The notes beneath the pieces were generated by a model. The model ran no database searches. It was given only the letters and a program-made list of their open reading frames with translations, and was not told where the DNA came from. The translations under genes and the position numbers were made by a program. 48,830 nt of DNA from Calcarisporiella thermophila CBS 279.70. Taxonomy: Eukaryota > Calcarisporiellomycota. The stretch's first letter is position 1. Every line of letters starts with the position of its first letter. The stretch lies in the NCBI RefSeq assembly GCF_041956535.1, contig NW_027192210.1, forward strand, positions 581,196 through 630,025, in the 5' to 3' direction. Below are positions 9,727-20,544 of this stretch, in pieces.

Positions 9727-10785
9727 ATGAAGGCTCTCCCCTCTTTTCTACTTCTCTCCGCTATCTTTTATCTCCACTGCCTCTCCTATTTATCTCGTAC
9801 AAGAGTCGCCCTAGCTGCAGAAACCAAGAATAAGGGGACTGGGACAAGGCCGCCAGTAGAATACGTGGTCATAGAGGAGCAAATCATTGAGCACCGAGCT
9901 AAAAACACGACTCATGATATCAAGAAAACGTTGGAAACGATTCGCAACATCCCGACGACGTCGCCTTATTATTGGCTGAACGAAAGAGAGAGGGAAGCAT
10001 TCCATCTGGTCTCCATGCTCGCCTCGATAGGGTTTTGCCGGGATTTCGGGGACCACGGGTTTGGATGCGGTAAAAAATGCGACTATTTTCCAAACATGAA
10101 GTTTTTTGGCCACTTCTTGACACACGTACACGATGTCAACGGCTACGTGGCGTATGATGAGCAGGCCGAAACCATTATCGTCGGATGGGGTGGGTCGAGC
10201 ACCATCGTCAATTTTTTAGACGACGTGAAAATATCCATGGTTTTCCACGGCCGAGTCGGCAGCGGCGTGCTGGTGCACCGGGGATTTCAGCTAGCGTACA
10301 ATGAGGCACGTGAAGGCGTCATAACGTTGCTATCTTTGCTGGTGCAGCGATACCCTAAGTACACGGTACTGGTCACCGGCCACAGCCTGGGGGCGGCCCT
10401 TGCCATTCTACACGTGGTCGATATATATAGCTACTTCCCGCAGCTGCGGGTGAAGCCGAATCAGATCCGGCTCCACACCTTTGGCCAGCCACGCGTTGGG
10501 AACCAGCTCTTTGCAGATTACGTCAAGCAACTGCCCATTGTGGCCAAGTTTGTGGTCCAAGAGCGGGATCCGATCCCCCACAGGCCGCCGGCGGCGTTGG
10601 GGTGGAGGCAGGCTGGAACGGAGATTTGGGTGGCTAACGAGAGGGGAGACATGTTGCAGTGCTTGCCGTCCGATTCTCGGTATTGTTCAAAGTCCATTTA
10701 TCCCTACTTCAAATGGAAGAACCATCTGTTTTATATGGGCCAGCGGCTGGGCAGTCCCGGTTGCAAGGGAATCCCGGGCAAGTAA
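9727..10785 (+). CDS. Secreted class-3 lipase, paralogue 3
   Basis: Single exon, 352 aa. The signal peptide is MKALPSFLLLSAIFYLHCLS with probable cleavage near residue 30 (VALAAE). The triad is Ser220 in GHSLGA, Asp281 in RDPIPH and His333 in NHLFYM. The oxyanion-region motif is WGGSSTIVNF, and TFGQPRVGN is canonical. Shared cysteines are GFCRD, GCGKKC, QCLPSDSRYC and PGC. Its N-terminal linker is about 25 residues shorter than in the other two copies. It is third in the tandem array. The conserved spacing of triad and cysteines shows the three arose by duplication; their N-terminal regions have diverged strongly. Confidence 0.93.
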   Translation: MKALPSFLLLSAIFYLHCLSYLSRTRVALAAETKNKGTGTRPPVEYVVIEEQIIEHRAKNTTHDIKKTLETIRNIPTTSPYYWLNEREREAFHLVSMLASIGFCRDFGDHGFGCGKKCDYFPNMKFFGHFLTHVHDVNGYVAYDEQAETIIVGWGGSSTIVNFLDDVKISMVFHGRVGSGVLVHRGFQLAYNEAREGVITLLSLLVQRYPKYTVLVTGHSLGAALAILHVVDIYSYFPQLRVKPNQIRLHTFGQPRVGNQLFADYVKQLPIVAKFVVQERDPIPHRPPAALGWRQAGTEIWVANERGDMLQCLPSDSRYCSKSIYPYFKWKNHLFYMGQRLGSPGCKGIPGK

Positions 10786-11434
10786 ACGATAATGTAAATC
10801 GCTGCATCGACGTCTCTGGCGCCAGTGGGGATGCCCTTGCCGCTCGACGCGTCGTGTTTTCCCGACAAGGGATGCTCCTGGGTCTTTGCGCCAAGCTAGA
10901 GCCTCTTTGTCAATTCGTTTTGTTCTCCCCGTCTCTTGCAGCTTACCTGTAATTTCTCTAATTTATTTATCTGCGTGTAGTTGCTTTGATTTGTTATGAG
11001 TTTTTTTTTTATGTTCATTCTGTTCTTGCTGCTGCCAGCTCCCCCTCCGACTTTCTGCGAATCGCAGCCGCGGTTACAAAGCATCGAGGCATGTACTCTG
11101 TTGTTGTGCACAAACAATGAAGCTCAGACTAGAGCCACCCTTCTTCTCATTGACCGTTTCCAGGTTCGAGAAATAGGTTTTAATTAACCCTGTTTATGGA
11201 AGCCTGAAATTGAATTTTTCTCGTTTATTCACGCCAAGTTCCCCTCGACCCCCTTCAAAACCCACCGCTCTTCCTCTCGTTTCCTCGCACATCGTCAAGA
11301 TTCCGGCCAGCCCATTCTCTGCCTTCCTCTTTAGCCCTCGATAGAATACTAATACATCCCAGAGCTCCTCAAGGCACTGTATCATTACCCTCTTTCCCCC
11401 CCTCCTCCCCCTCCACCTCTGTACCAAAATCAAC
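10786..11434. promoter_or_regulatory. Intergenic and leader upstream of the PUF gene
   Basis: No gene is supported. From about 11215 to 11434 the plus strand is strongly C/T-rich, typical of a fungal promoter or leader, ending in CAAAATCAAC before the PUF ATG. Confidence 0.45.
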
Positions 11435-13359
11435 ATGAACGTGAATGCCCTCCCTTCCAGCTACCGTGATCTGCCCACCCCATCATCCAGCGTCTCCACG
11501 CCAACCTCTCTGCATGACGAGAAGGAAGTCGATGATGTGTGGCAGCAACGAACTCCCATCCTTGACCAGAATCTCTGGCTCCATCCCGCCAACTCGCAGC
11601 AATTATACTGGGGGCCGCCAACGCCCGTAGCATCCTACAGGCAAGAGCCTCCTTCTCCGCGTGGCATCAAAGGGGGAGGAGTCATGTCGCTTGAATCTTT
11701 GGCTGGGCAAGTGGTCGCTCTCGGAAGGGATCAGTATGGCTGCCGATTCCTTCAGAATAAGATAGAGGATGGCGACCCAGCTGCTATTGCCTTTATCGTG
11801 AAGGAAGTGTATGCGCATATGATCGAATTGATGACAGGTCGGTTGCTTTACTGACTCCCTCATTCCCCATGTGGACCGTGTTAATGATGGTTATTATTTA
11901 TTTATTTATTTAGACCCGTTTGGGAATTATCTCTGCCAGAGATTGTTCGAACACGCGAACGACGAGCAACGCACGATGCTGGCCTTGGCTGTTGCTCCCG
12001 AACTCGTGTCAATCTCCCTCCACCTCCACGGAACTCGGGCCGTGCAACGCATGATCGAGAATCTGACCCATCCCCATCAAGTATATTGCGATTTCCACTC
12101 CTGCTCTTCTCTCCATGGGGCAATGTATGCTGATCATTTGCGTCTTCTAGGTGAGAATCGTGATTATGGCGCTGCGCGGCAACGTTGTCACCCTGATAAA
12201 AGACCTCAACGGCAATCACGTCATACAAAAGTGCTTGAACCATTTCACTTCCGAGGAAAACCAGTTTATCTATGACGCCGTATGTGAACAGTGCGTCGAG
12301 GTGGCGACACATAGACACGGTTGCTGTGTACTGCAGCGGTGTTTCGATCATGCTTCTTCCATCCAAAAGGTTCGTGTTGGGTTCTCTCTTTCTGATGCAG
12401 ACGAGCACAAGCTAACCCGTCTCTTTTGATCCACCCACTAGGCGCAGCTTGCAGCGCAAGTGACGAAGCATGCGCTTGTACTCTCCCAGGATGCCTATGG
12501 CAACTATGTGGTGCAATACATACTAGACCTAGGCGAGCGGCGGATGTTTTCCGAGGCCCTTATAAGGCAATTTGTTGGACACATATCCACCCTCTCGGTG
12601 CAGAAGTTTAGCTCGAATGCGATAGAAAAGGTACAAGGCCAGCCCATGACCCACATGGTGATAATGGGAATTTTCATTGACCAAATCCTTCCACTTTAGT
12701 GCATCCGTGTTGCAGACCCTGAAACACGTCGCCTTCTCATTGCAGAACTCCTTGATCCTGAAAAAATCGAACGTCTTCTCCACGATCCCTACGGGAACTA
12801 CGTCGTGCAGACGGCCTTGGAGCGAGCAGACCCAACCCAGAGAGAGTTGTTGGTGGAATGCGTACGCCCACTCTTGCCAGGAATTCGAAACACACCCTAC
12901 GGGAAAAGAATTCATAGTAAACTGCAGCGTCAGAAGCCACAAGGAGGGGGTAAGGAGAAGGGAAATGGAAATTTGAGGATCTTGCCTACGGGGGCAATGG
13001 GGGAGGAGCTTGCACTACTGAGACAGCAACAACAGCTGGTCCAGTTGCATCAGTTGCAGCAACTTCAGCAGCAAGCGCAGGCACAGCAGCAGCAGCAACA
13101 GCAATGGCACCAATTGATGCGCGCTTGCTACGTCGCTCACTCTCTCGGGGTGGCAACTCAGTCTTCTTCCAATATGGATGCCAATGCAGCTCCATCCACA
13201 GGCAGCCTGAATAGCCCGGGCTTTGGGAGGGTTCCCTCCCTGCTGAACAATGGGAAATTCGCTGGCAATAGTGGAGATCTGTGGAGTCCCACAATGGGAG
13301 GAAGCGGCATTGGGACTTGGCAGGATAAATTCCGAGAGACGCCGTCGCCTTCATCTTAG
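11435..13359 (+). CDS. Pumilio/FBF (PUF) family RNA-binding protein
   Basis: Five exons: 11435-11837, 11914-12080, 12151-12369, 12442-12630, 12700-13359; 545 aa. Eight PUF repeats can be read in order by their RNA-contact segments: YGCRFLQ, FGNYLCQ, HGTRAVQ, NGNHVIQ, HGCCVLQ, YGNYVVQ, SSNAIEK, YGNYVVQ. By the known PUF code (N/Q=U, C/Q=A, S/E=G) repeats 8 to 1 read U-G-U-A-U-x-U-A. Repeat 3 carries Thr where PUM has Cys, so that position is less certain. The ~100 residues before the repeats are disordered; after them comes a Gln-rich segment (13024-13110) and a Ser/Gly-rich tail. Role: cytoplasmic binding of 3'UTRs to repress or destabilise mRNAs. Confidence 0.92.
13024..13110 (+). repeat. 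CAG/CAA-rich tract encoding poly-glutamine region
   Basis: Imperfect CAG/CAA codon runs encode a Gln/Leu/His-rich low-complexity segment in the PUF C-terminus, with an uninterrupted run of seven Gln near its end. Such tracts can vary in length and drive assembly of RNA-binding proteins; the latter is inference. Confidence 0.8.
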
Positions 13360-13795
13360 TCATTGCCAAACCGATGTTGTGCCTCCTATGTTCTTTTTTT
13401 TTTCTGTTCCATTAGTGATGTTATACTCGTATTTTTTTTTCACCTCCTTTTCGCTTTGTTACCTATCTCATTTGCAGTGATTTAATATCCAACTCTATAA
13501 GAATCAAGTCAAAAAAATATTTTTTTTTCTTTATATACTTGCATTTAATCATTTTACTGCTTTCCATACACAATTTCTACCTTATTTTTCACTCCTAATC
13601 TTCCTTATTAGTTGTTTCACTTGCTTTCTTTGATTTCTTATGGGGTTTTCTTTTGTGTTGTAAAAACGAAAAAATGCAATCGAACATTGCTGCCCTCAAC
13701 ATAATAAAATATAACAGTCCAGGATAGCGGAACACAGGACAGAACAAGCTATTTTTGTGTGAAATTGTTCGAGAATCGATGGTGACTGAGCAATC
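13360..13795. other. Intergenic, AT-rich
   Basis: This lies between the PUF gene and the CLASRP-like gene on the same strand. T-rich runs of 8-9 nt are present; nothing else is supported. Confidence 0.5.
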
Positions 13796-16174
13796 ATGTG
13801 GCATGCCGCACGTCAGCAAGAGAAGAAGGTAGGTCCTTGGCCCAACGGGTCCTTTATCTTCTCCGGCACCACCTAACCGCCTCCATCGCTAATTAGATCA
13901 AGGAGCTCATGGTCGACCACAAGAAGCGAGCGGAGCGTCGCAAGGCCTACTATGAATCTCAGCTTGGCGATCCAAGCCAGCTTCTCAGAATCATAGGCCG
14001 CAAAACCCGCTTGCATCCGGATGCCGAGTCGTTCTATTTCATGGAAAACAATGAGAATCTGTAGGGATTATCCTCTCGTAATTTTGGCATCTTTGCATAA
14101 AGTGGACCATTACGTGTCTTGATTTCAGTGTTATTCACAACTCTTTCTTTTCTGCTTCTATTATTCCCTCTCCTTCCCCTCTTTTTCCTCTGTATCTCTG
14201 CTCCATCTTGTCTCTTCATTACGGTCGTGAAGGATGAAGTGGCAAGGGGACAACACCACGCGTATTGATCGCTTCGACGCCCGCGCACTCCTCGATTTCC
14301 TACCTCCAACTCCCTCATCGCGCCCGCCTCCTCTTCCCGAGGATGAGCGCGAAATAATGAACGAGCTACAGTTCGAGCGATACCGCGATTTAGTCGAGGC
14401 CGACCGACTTGAAAGTAAATGCCATCCCTTTTTCTTGGTCATATGCAGAACAGAATCACTTAAACGTTCATTTTGCTTTTAATTCATTGATATGATGGTG
14501 TAGTCTCGGAAGAACAGAGGCTGAATGAGGTGGATGCCGAGTGGACCAATCTTTTGGCGCGACACAAGGCGCTTCTCTCGTCGCTCGACCCCAAAAAGCA
14601 GGCGCATGGGATCGCGTATGACTATGGGACTACCTCCAAGAACGACGACAAAAAACAATCTGAGTTGACGGAGGAGGAAGAGGACGAGATGCAGCTGCTG
14701 AAGGAAGAAGATATCCTCCAGTATATCGACGATCTCTCCGAGAAAGAGCGCGCTGTTCTTAACGCGCTTGCCTCCAAATATGGGATCAGGAACTACTTTC
14801 GTTTGCTACGGGTGGCAAAGCGTGAGTTGGAGGAGAAACTTTGCGACTTGAAGGCGGACGAGGAAGCCCGGCGACCAAAACAGGGGAAGAGGAGTGAGAG
14901 GAGGAGGGCGAGGCGGAGAGCTAGGAGAACGTCCGAAGGAGGAAGTCGGTACTCGTCTCGTGATAGCCCTACCTATGAGGCCTATGGCGACTACGCTAGA
15001 ACAGAGAGTGAGAGTGAGTCGGATGAAAACGGGAACGAGAGCGAGGATGGTGGCGAGGAGGACGCCAAGGAAGAATTCATTTTGGAATTTGGGTCGAGCG
15101 ACACTCCCTCCACCGCCTCCGTCGGGGACCACGAGCGGTTGGAGGCGGAGAGAGAGGAGGAATTCAAGAGAAAGCAGAATGCTTCAGGACCTCAATCGAA
15201 ACCGTCTTCCGCTCCGTCGGCCGGCGCCAGTGCCACCAAAAAGCTGACCCCTCTCGAGAAACTCCGGCTCCGAATGCGACAGGGGCTCAACCAGCAGATC
15301 GCCTCGGACGAGCAAAAGAAGCAACAGCGTGCACAGGATCAGAGGCTCGAGAGACTCAGTAATGAAACGGAGGCATGGATGCCGGGGGAGAGAGGACAGG
15401 ATCCGTATGCATACAACGGGGACAGAGGCGAGGAAGTTGACGTGTTTGGGAGAAGAAAACCGGAGCATGCGAGAAAGGATGACGTGGAAAGGAAATCCTC
15501 GCACCCTACCTCTCTTGAGAAGAGTTCAGCAAGATTCGCCCCAGCTCCCTTACGTCCACCCTCATCAGGGCAAAGGTAAATTCAACTTTTCCTAGTAGGG
15601 ACGCTTGGGCTAATCTCTATCGTCATCTAGTTCCCAGCGATCCTCCCATGCACAAAGCCACTCACGCTCTCATTCGCGCTCCAGATCTCGGTCTCGATCT
15701 CGATCAAGATCGAAATCCCGCTCGCGCTCCCACACTTTTTCTCCTCGCCGACACTTTCACTCGAGGTCTCGATCTCGGTCCATTTCACGCTCTCGATCCT
15801 CTCGCCGCCACACACGCCCACGATCCAAGTCTCGCTCAAGCTCACGATCTCCCCGCCGACGCACCTACTCCCGGTCTAGATCCCGCTCAATCTCGCGATC
15901 ACGATCGCCTTGTCGCCACTCCCATTTACGCTCTTTATCCCGCTCGAGATCTCGCTCGCGATCTCCTCGCCGTCGCCATTATTCCCGCTCCAGGTCCCGT
16001 ACAAGATCCCTCTCCAGATCTCCTTCCCGATCTTCTCGGCATCGCCACACTAGACGCTACGAATCACGTCGCCGCTCACGCTCTAGATCGCAGAGTAGAG
16101 AGAGGTATAAAAGAGCGAGAAAGCGAAGCAGATCCAGAAGCAGGGGCCGAGAGCGACGGCACCGGCGATACTAA
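13796..16174 (+). CDS. CLASRP: CLASRP/SFRS16-like SR protein with DRY_EERY (SWAP N-terminal) domain
   Basis: Five exons: 13796-13828, 13897-14060, 14233-14414, 14504-15575, 15631-16174; 664 aa. The start MWHAARQQEKK and the following segment (DHKKRAERRKAYYE, GRKTRLHPD) match the CLASRP N-terminus. MKWQGDNTTRIDRFDARALLDF and the NYERYR-like FERYRDLVEADRLEISEEQ form the DRY_EERY/SWAP-N domain. RRDSPTYDPY of animals corresponds to SRDSPTYEAYGDY, and LTPLEKLRLRMRQGLNQQ matches the conserved C-terminal helix. The last exon is an RS domain of Arg-Ser dipeptides ending RRY. In animals CLASRP binds CLK kinases and affects splice-site choice in nuclear speckles. Here the RS domain is C-terminal of the helix rather than before it. 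A long second frame through the RS exon is only a repeat artefact. Confidence 0.92.
15650..16165 (+). repeat. RS-dipeptide coding repeat
   Basis: Degenerate hexamer repeats of Arg and Ser codons (CGC/CGA/AGA with TCT/TCC/TCA) encode the RS domain of the upstream-annotated SR protein. Codon choice varies from unit to unit, so the repeat is old or selected at protein level. Confidence 0.85.
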
Positions 16175-16463
16175 AATGGGTGTAATTAGAACACATCCAC
16201 GTGGTCCTATTTAATAATGGTTTGAGAATAGGGTTGGCGTTGAAACATATTAATATTAATTGATTGTTGGTTCAGTGGATGGATTGAATGATTGATTTTT
16301 TTAAAAAAAAAATAATAAACATTAAAACAGGTATTCTGGACAGAAATCCAAACACGCAAAAAAAAAAAAAATAATAATAAAGTCGAAATAATTGCAAAGA
16401 GAAAAAGAAAAAAGTCCATAGAATCTGCACTAATAAAAAAAAAATATACATCCCAAGTGTGAG

Positions 16464-17258
16464 TTAGACGTCGTCTATCATATAATCCTGCACCCCGCTT
16501 TCCCCCAGTAGTTTTGCTTGCGCGGCTTGTGCATCCTTCATGTACTGGTCAAGCTCACTGTCCAGCGCTTCTGCGGAGGGGACGGGCGGGCGCTTCTCTT
16601 TAGTGGCCAATTTTTTTGCACGGCGAACGCGCTTTCGCCCAATACCTCGCCCAACAGTCAATGCCTTTTTTGCGCCAGCACTCTTGATCAACTGCTTCGT
16701 GGCCTCCTTTACTTTCTTGGAAGTGGTGGAGGCGGTAGTGGTGGTGGCTGCAGCGGTCACTTTCTTGCTCGCCTTTGCCTTGCGCTTCGCTACACCTGCT
16801 CCTCCGGAATTCTTTTGAATCCTTCTTAGTACACTCTCTTTCTTCACGACTGGGGAGGAGGAGGCGGAGGCGGAGGAGGTGGAATTGGACTTTCCCAGGC
16901 GTTGAGTGATGGGCACCTTCTTCGGAGGCTGCAATTTGGTAGAGACTCGGGCCGCTAAAGGAAGCTTCTGCTTCTGCTGCAGTTGAGACGGTTGCGGCTG
17001 CTTCTTGCTACGCTCCTCTTGTACTTTCCGGAATCTAAGGGAATTCACCGAGAAGTAGGAAAAGTGAGTGAGATTCTATGTGCATACACCACATGACTTC
17101 ATACAAAGCATCATAACCGATCACGCCTCTAGCTTTCTGATGGAGATCTCAAAAGCAAGAAAGAAATCTTACCGATCGCTGAGAGATGAAGCAGGAGCAT
17201 TGCTGGAGTTGGATGCGATGATCACGCGGCGCTCGGATCTGTTGCGATTGCGTCCCAT
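16464..17258 (-). CDS. FoP/CHTOP C-terminal-domain mRNA-export factor
   Basis: Two exons, 17258-17173 and 17034-16464; 218 aa. The protein begins MGRNRNRSERRV and, across the splice, has SSLSDRFRKVQEER, similar to the short N-terminal helix of CHTOP. The middle is rich in Gln, Ser, Ala and Lys. Near the end, LDSELDQYMKDAQ matches the FoP duplication motif (LDxxLDxYM) that ends CHTOP and related TREX-associated proteins. Expected role: nuclear adaptor that couples spliced mRNA to UAP56 and the export receptor. RGG repeats typical of animal CHTOP are replaced by a basic KR-rich stretch (GRGIGRKRVRRAKK). It is convergent with the SR protein gene, 289 nt apart. Placement in the family rests on two short motifs. 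Confidence 0.72.
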
Positions 17259-18679
17259 GGCTAAGCTTGATTGGTGGTGATCGAAGGGTTGTTCTGGAAG
17301 ATCAGTTAGACTCGGCCGCTCGGAGACAATCTTGAAGTCGAAGGTGCCCCCTTTCCTAGTTAGTTTTGGTGAAAGGGGGTGACGTCAAGATTAGGTTAGG
17401 TTAGATGTCACCTAGTTTTAGGTTTGAGAGATTTTATGCTGTGGTTGAAATGTGATTCCGGCGAGAGGAGAAAGAGGGGAAATAAAAGCCTATTCGGCCC
17501 ATATGCACATTGACACACTAGCTACTTTTCCCCATCCCATTCCGCATATGGGGAAAACTCAAGATGGATGCCGCTCTCACATTTAAGGTTGGGACGTCGT
17601 GTTTGAAAGATGTTTGCAACAAATATCTGCCCGTTTAATGGTGTAGTATGAGAAATAGAACAAAAAAAAAAAATAATGGATGACAGCGATAATGATATGA
17701 ATGGTCCTAAGGGTAGCAAAGATAAAAAAGAAAAAGAAAAAGACAGTTAATAAAACATGGATGGTTTGTTCTCTACAGCAGAACGAATGATAATTGCAAC
17801 AAGAACAACAGTATCAAAACAACATCGCCAACGATATTAAAAAAAAAGAACAAAAAAACAAGAGCTGTACAACATAGTCAATATGAGAGATAAAAAAAAA
17901 ATTGTAAAACCAGCGTGGAAACCGAATACCACGATTAATGAGGAAGGAAGATGTCCGGAGCACAAGTGAGCCGGCGTTTATGTGGGCGGCCACTGATCCG
18001 GATGGAGGCCATACCGCGGGCAAGTGGTCTTATGGTTCGGCAGCCATTCTTGACAGAGCTCGCAGGACACTTTCCAGGTGTGCACCAGAGTGGGGCGAGG
18101 CCGAGAGCACATTATGAATGAGTTCGGATGGGCTCAAGTGGGGAGGAGGTGTTGATGGAAAAGACTCGCAATGGAATGGGGACAGAAAAAACTGTTGGGA
18201 AGCGAGCGAGGGGAGGGTAAGGTCGTGTTTCGGGCTAGGACTGGAAACAAAAATGTGCACAATTCAATTTTTTCGTGGGTATTTATGTAATTTATTTGGA
18301 TATTACATCACATACACCATCGCACATGACTATTGAGGTACGCGGACCATGTCTTTGGCAGTGCGAGCAACCAACATGATGAAGGCCAAAACTCTAACCC
18401 GCCAATATTTGTTCCCTGTTTTTGTAGGCTAACCATCGTCCGGCCTTAATTTAACTTTCACGAGGCCTAGTTTAGGGTTCTTGTGATGGGAGAACATAGA
18501 AAGTTGCTTTACCTTCTATTCGGTCCTGCGTCCGATGAAATCATCCAGCAGCTTTTTCGGAAACGTAAAATAACTAGGAGATTGCTGCGCTGCAAATTAT
18601 CAGACCGAGTTTCAGAGCCACCCCTTTTTCCTCCTAAACCCTCGACGTGCTGGAATAGAGAAGAGCGCTCGCTCCAAAC
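17259..18679. other. Intergenic, 1.4 kb
   Basis: Divergent upstream region of the FoP-domain gene and the ferredoxin-fusion gene. A small minus-strand open frame with a Cys/His pattern (17978-18112) is listed separately. Several poly-A runs lie at 17660-17900. Confidence 0.45.
17978..18112 (-). CDS. Possible 44-aa Cys/His-rich small protein or terminal exon
   Basis: A minus-strand ATG at 18112 opens 44 codons. The core is CELCQEWLPNHKTTC, a C-x2-C-x6-H-x3-C pattern that could bind one zinc ion, followed by PRYGLHPDQWPPT and the stop. Tryptophans and prolines are unusually frequent for a chance frame. It could also be the last exon of a longer minus-strand gene, but I could not trace an upstream exon. 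I do not recognise the family. Confidence 0.3.
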   Translation of the reverse strand: MCSRPRPTLVHTWKVSCELCQEWLPNHKTTCPRYGLHPDQWPPT

Positions 18680-20015
18680 ATGTACCGACTTGGGGTCCCA
18701 TTGGCGCCTGCTCGGAACTTCACCTCGTCGTATTCCTTCCGGTCCCTCAACCTTCTTCTCGCAAAGTCCCGCGTCTTCTATTCAACCTCAAAGGGCAATG
18801 ACACTACTCCGCTTGAATCCGATCCTTCCAAACTCCCTGCAACCGTAGGCTTCCACCGCCACCACCTCTTCGTCCTCTCGGGGCAGAACCCGGAGGCATG
18901 GCCAGGTCGCCTGGAGCTTGTCGATAGTTACCTTATGGAGCTGGGATCTGTGATGAAATCATTAAGTGTCAAAGTTAATCGCGCATTTGTCATGCCATCT
19001 ACAAACGAGGCTGGCCAGGCCGAGCCGGAGGATGAGGAAGCCAGAGATCTCCTACTCTTTCCAAACATGCTTCGGCTCCCACAGATTTCTTCCCGCCATT
19101 TTCCGGCACTCGCTGACTACATCCGCAATCCCACGGCGCCCACAACACTGCTCAAGAAGGCGGAGAAAATCTCGGGAACTCATGTGTTCGTGTGTGTGCA
19201 TGGGACACGAGACTGCCGTTGTGGGGTTTACGGGACAATGCTAGCGGAAAATTTGATCGAGATTGCCCGGCAGAAAGGCCGGCCGGATGTGAAAGTATGG
19301 GGTGTATCGCATATCGGGGGCCACAAGTAATGTTGGATGGTAGAAAGAAGTCTCGACTATCTGGGGATTAACCAAGACCATGCATATAATGATAATGATA
19401 GGTATGCTGGGAATGCGATTGTGTATCCCCAAGGCGACTGGTATGGCCTTATTCATACACGAGAGGATGCCACTGCCTTGCTCGAGCATCTGGATTGCAA
19501 TACGGTGATGTGGGAGCGGTGGAGGGGCCGGCTAGGACTCACATCTGAAGAACAGGAGCAGATTGCGAAAGATCGCCACCACCAGCTTCATTCAAGTGCA
19601 CAGGCAACAAAAGAGGAGGAGGTCCGAGTGATATTTGAGTTTCCAAATGGCGAAGAGAGAATCGTGAGTGGACGCTTGGGAGAGCGTGTGCTGGATGTTG
19701 CGCAGCGGAACGATATTCCACTGGAAGGTGTGTGTGGAGGCAACCAGGAATGCGCTACCTGCCATGTTATTGTGAAACCAGAGCAGATGCAGCTTTTGCC
19801 CCCCGTCTCTGGTAGGGATATCTGCACCCATTAATTTTCGTGTTTGCACACTTGGATACTGAAGCCTTTTTTTAATTTCGATTGACATGATGATAGAGAA
19901 CGAGGAGGATATGCTGGAATATGCACCTTTCCGTGAAGACACTTCACGGCTCGGATGCCAAATTAAACTGCACTCGGGGTTGGATAACCTACACCTGCGA
20001 ATTCCGGTGGTTTGA
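18680..20015 (+). CDS. Mitochondrial fusion: Apd1/Aim32-type thioredoxin-like ferredoxin + adrenodoxin-type [2Fe-2S] ferredoxin
   Basis: Three exons: 18680-19326, 19402-19811, 19897-20015; 391 aa. Residues 1-38 are basic and Ser-rich without acids, as in a mitochondrial presequence. Residues ~55-245 form a sucrase/ferredoxin-like domain: C172 and C181 (CVHGTRDCRC) and H211, H215 (SHIGGHKYAGN) have exactly the 9- and 4-residue spacings of the Cys2His2 cluster ligands of yeast Apd1 and Aim32. Residues ~288-391 are a plant/vertebrate-type ferredoxin with C327-x5-C333-x2-C336 (CGGNQECATC) and C373 (RLGCQI), plus EEDML as in adrenodoxins. Splicing restores SHIGGHKYAG and the final RLGCQI exon. One polypeptide should thus bind two different [2Fe-2S] clusters. 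Function is inferred as mitochondrial electron or thiol transfer. Confidence 0.9.
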
Positions 20016-20544
20016 TAGACGTGTATATTTGAAAGGACTGCTGGTTTATAGAGAAATAGACACAAAGTAAAATAGACGATATCCTACCAGCTAAAAATTA
20101 TATAAAGAAGTGGATTGAAAATATATTTCTTGTATTATCTCGTATATCCTCTCTTCTCTTGTGGCACAAGCGACGATGGCTGCATCGACGTTTGTGTCAT
20201 GCTGTCATATTGTATTGTGTTTAGATATTTTTCATTGGCGGAAGAAAGGAGGGAGAAGGTTTTGCGTCGAAAATAGCGCATCTCGTAGCAATGCAAGCTT
20301 TCCAAGAGGTGAAATGGGTTAGGTTACCATCTCAAGCTGAGAGCCCACAGTTTAAAAGCTTGCGCCCCTTGTGGAGAGTGCAAGGGCACACAAGCAAAAT
20401 CCATAGGGAGTCTAGAAAAATACAATTCTATTTTTTATGCTTTTGGAGTTTCGGAGAATAAGGTAGAACCTTAAGTTATCGATAAAGATCCTTTAACTCA
20501 AAAGTAGATTGGATTTCTATTCTGTTTAATGAGGCGTATCGCGA
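20016..20544. other. Intergenic, convergent 3' ends
   Basis: This lies between the ferredoxin fusion and COX15. AT-rich; I see no gene or RNA element. Confidence 0.5.

Noticed and set aside
15648-16214. 188-codon open frame across the RS exon
   Set aside because: It runs in a second frame of the Arg/Ser codon repeat; the RS frame joins the upstream SR-protein exons and ends at 16174. The second frame is a repeat artefact.
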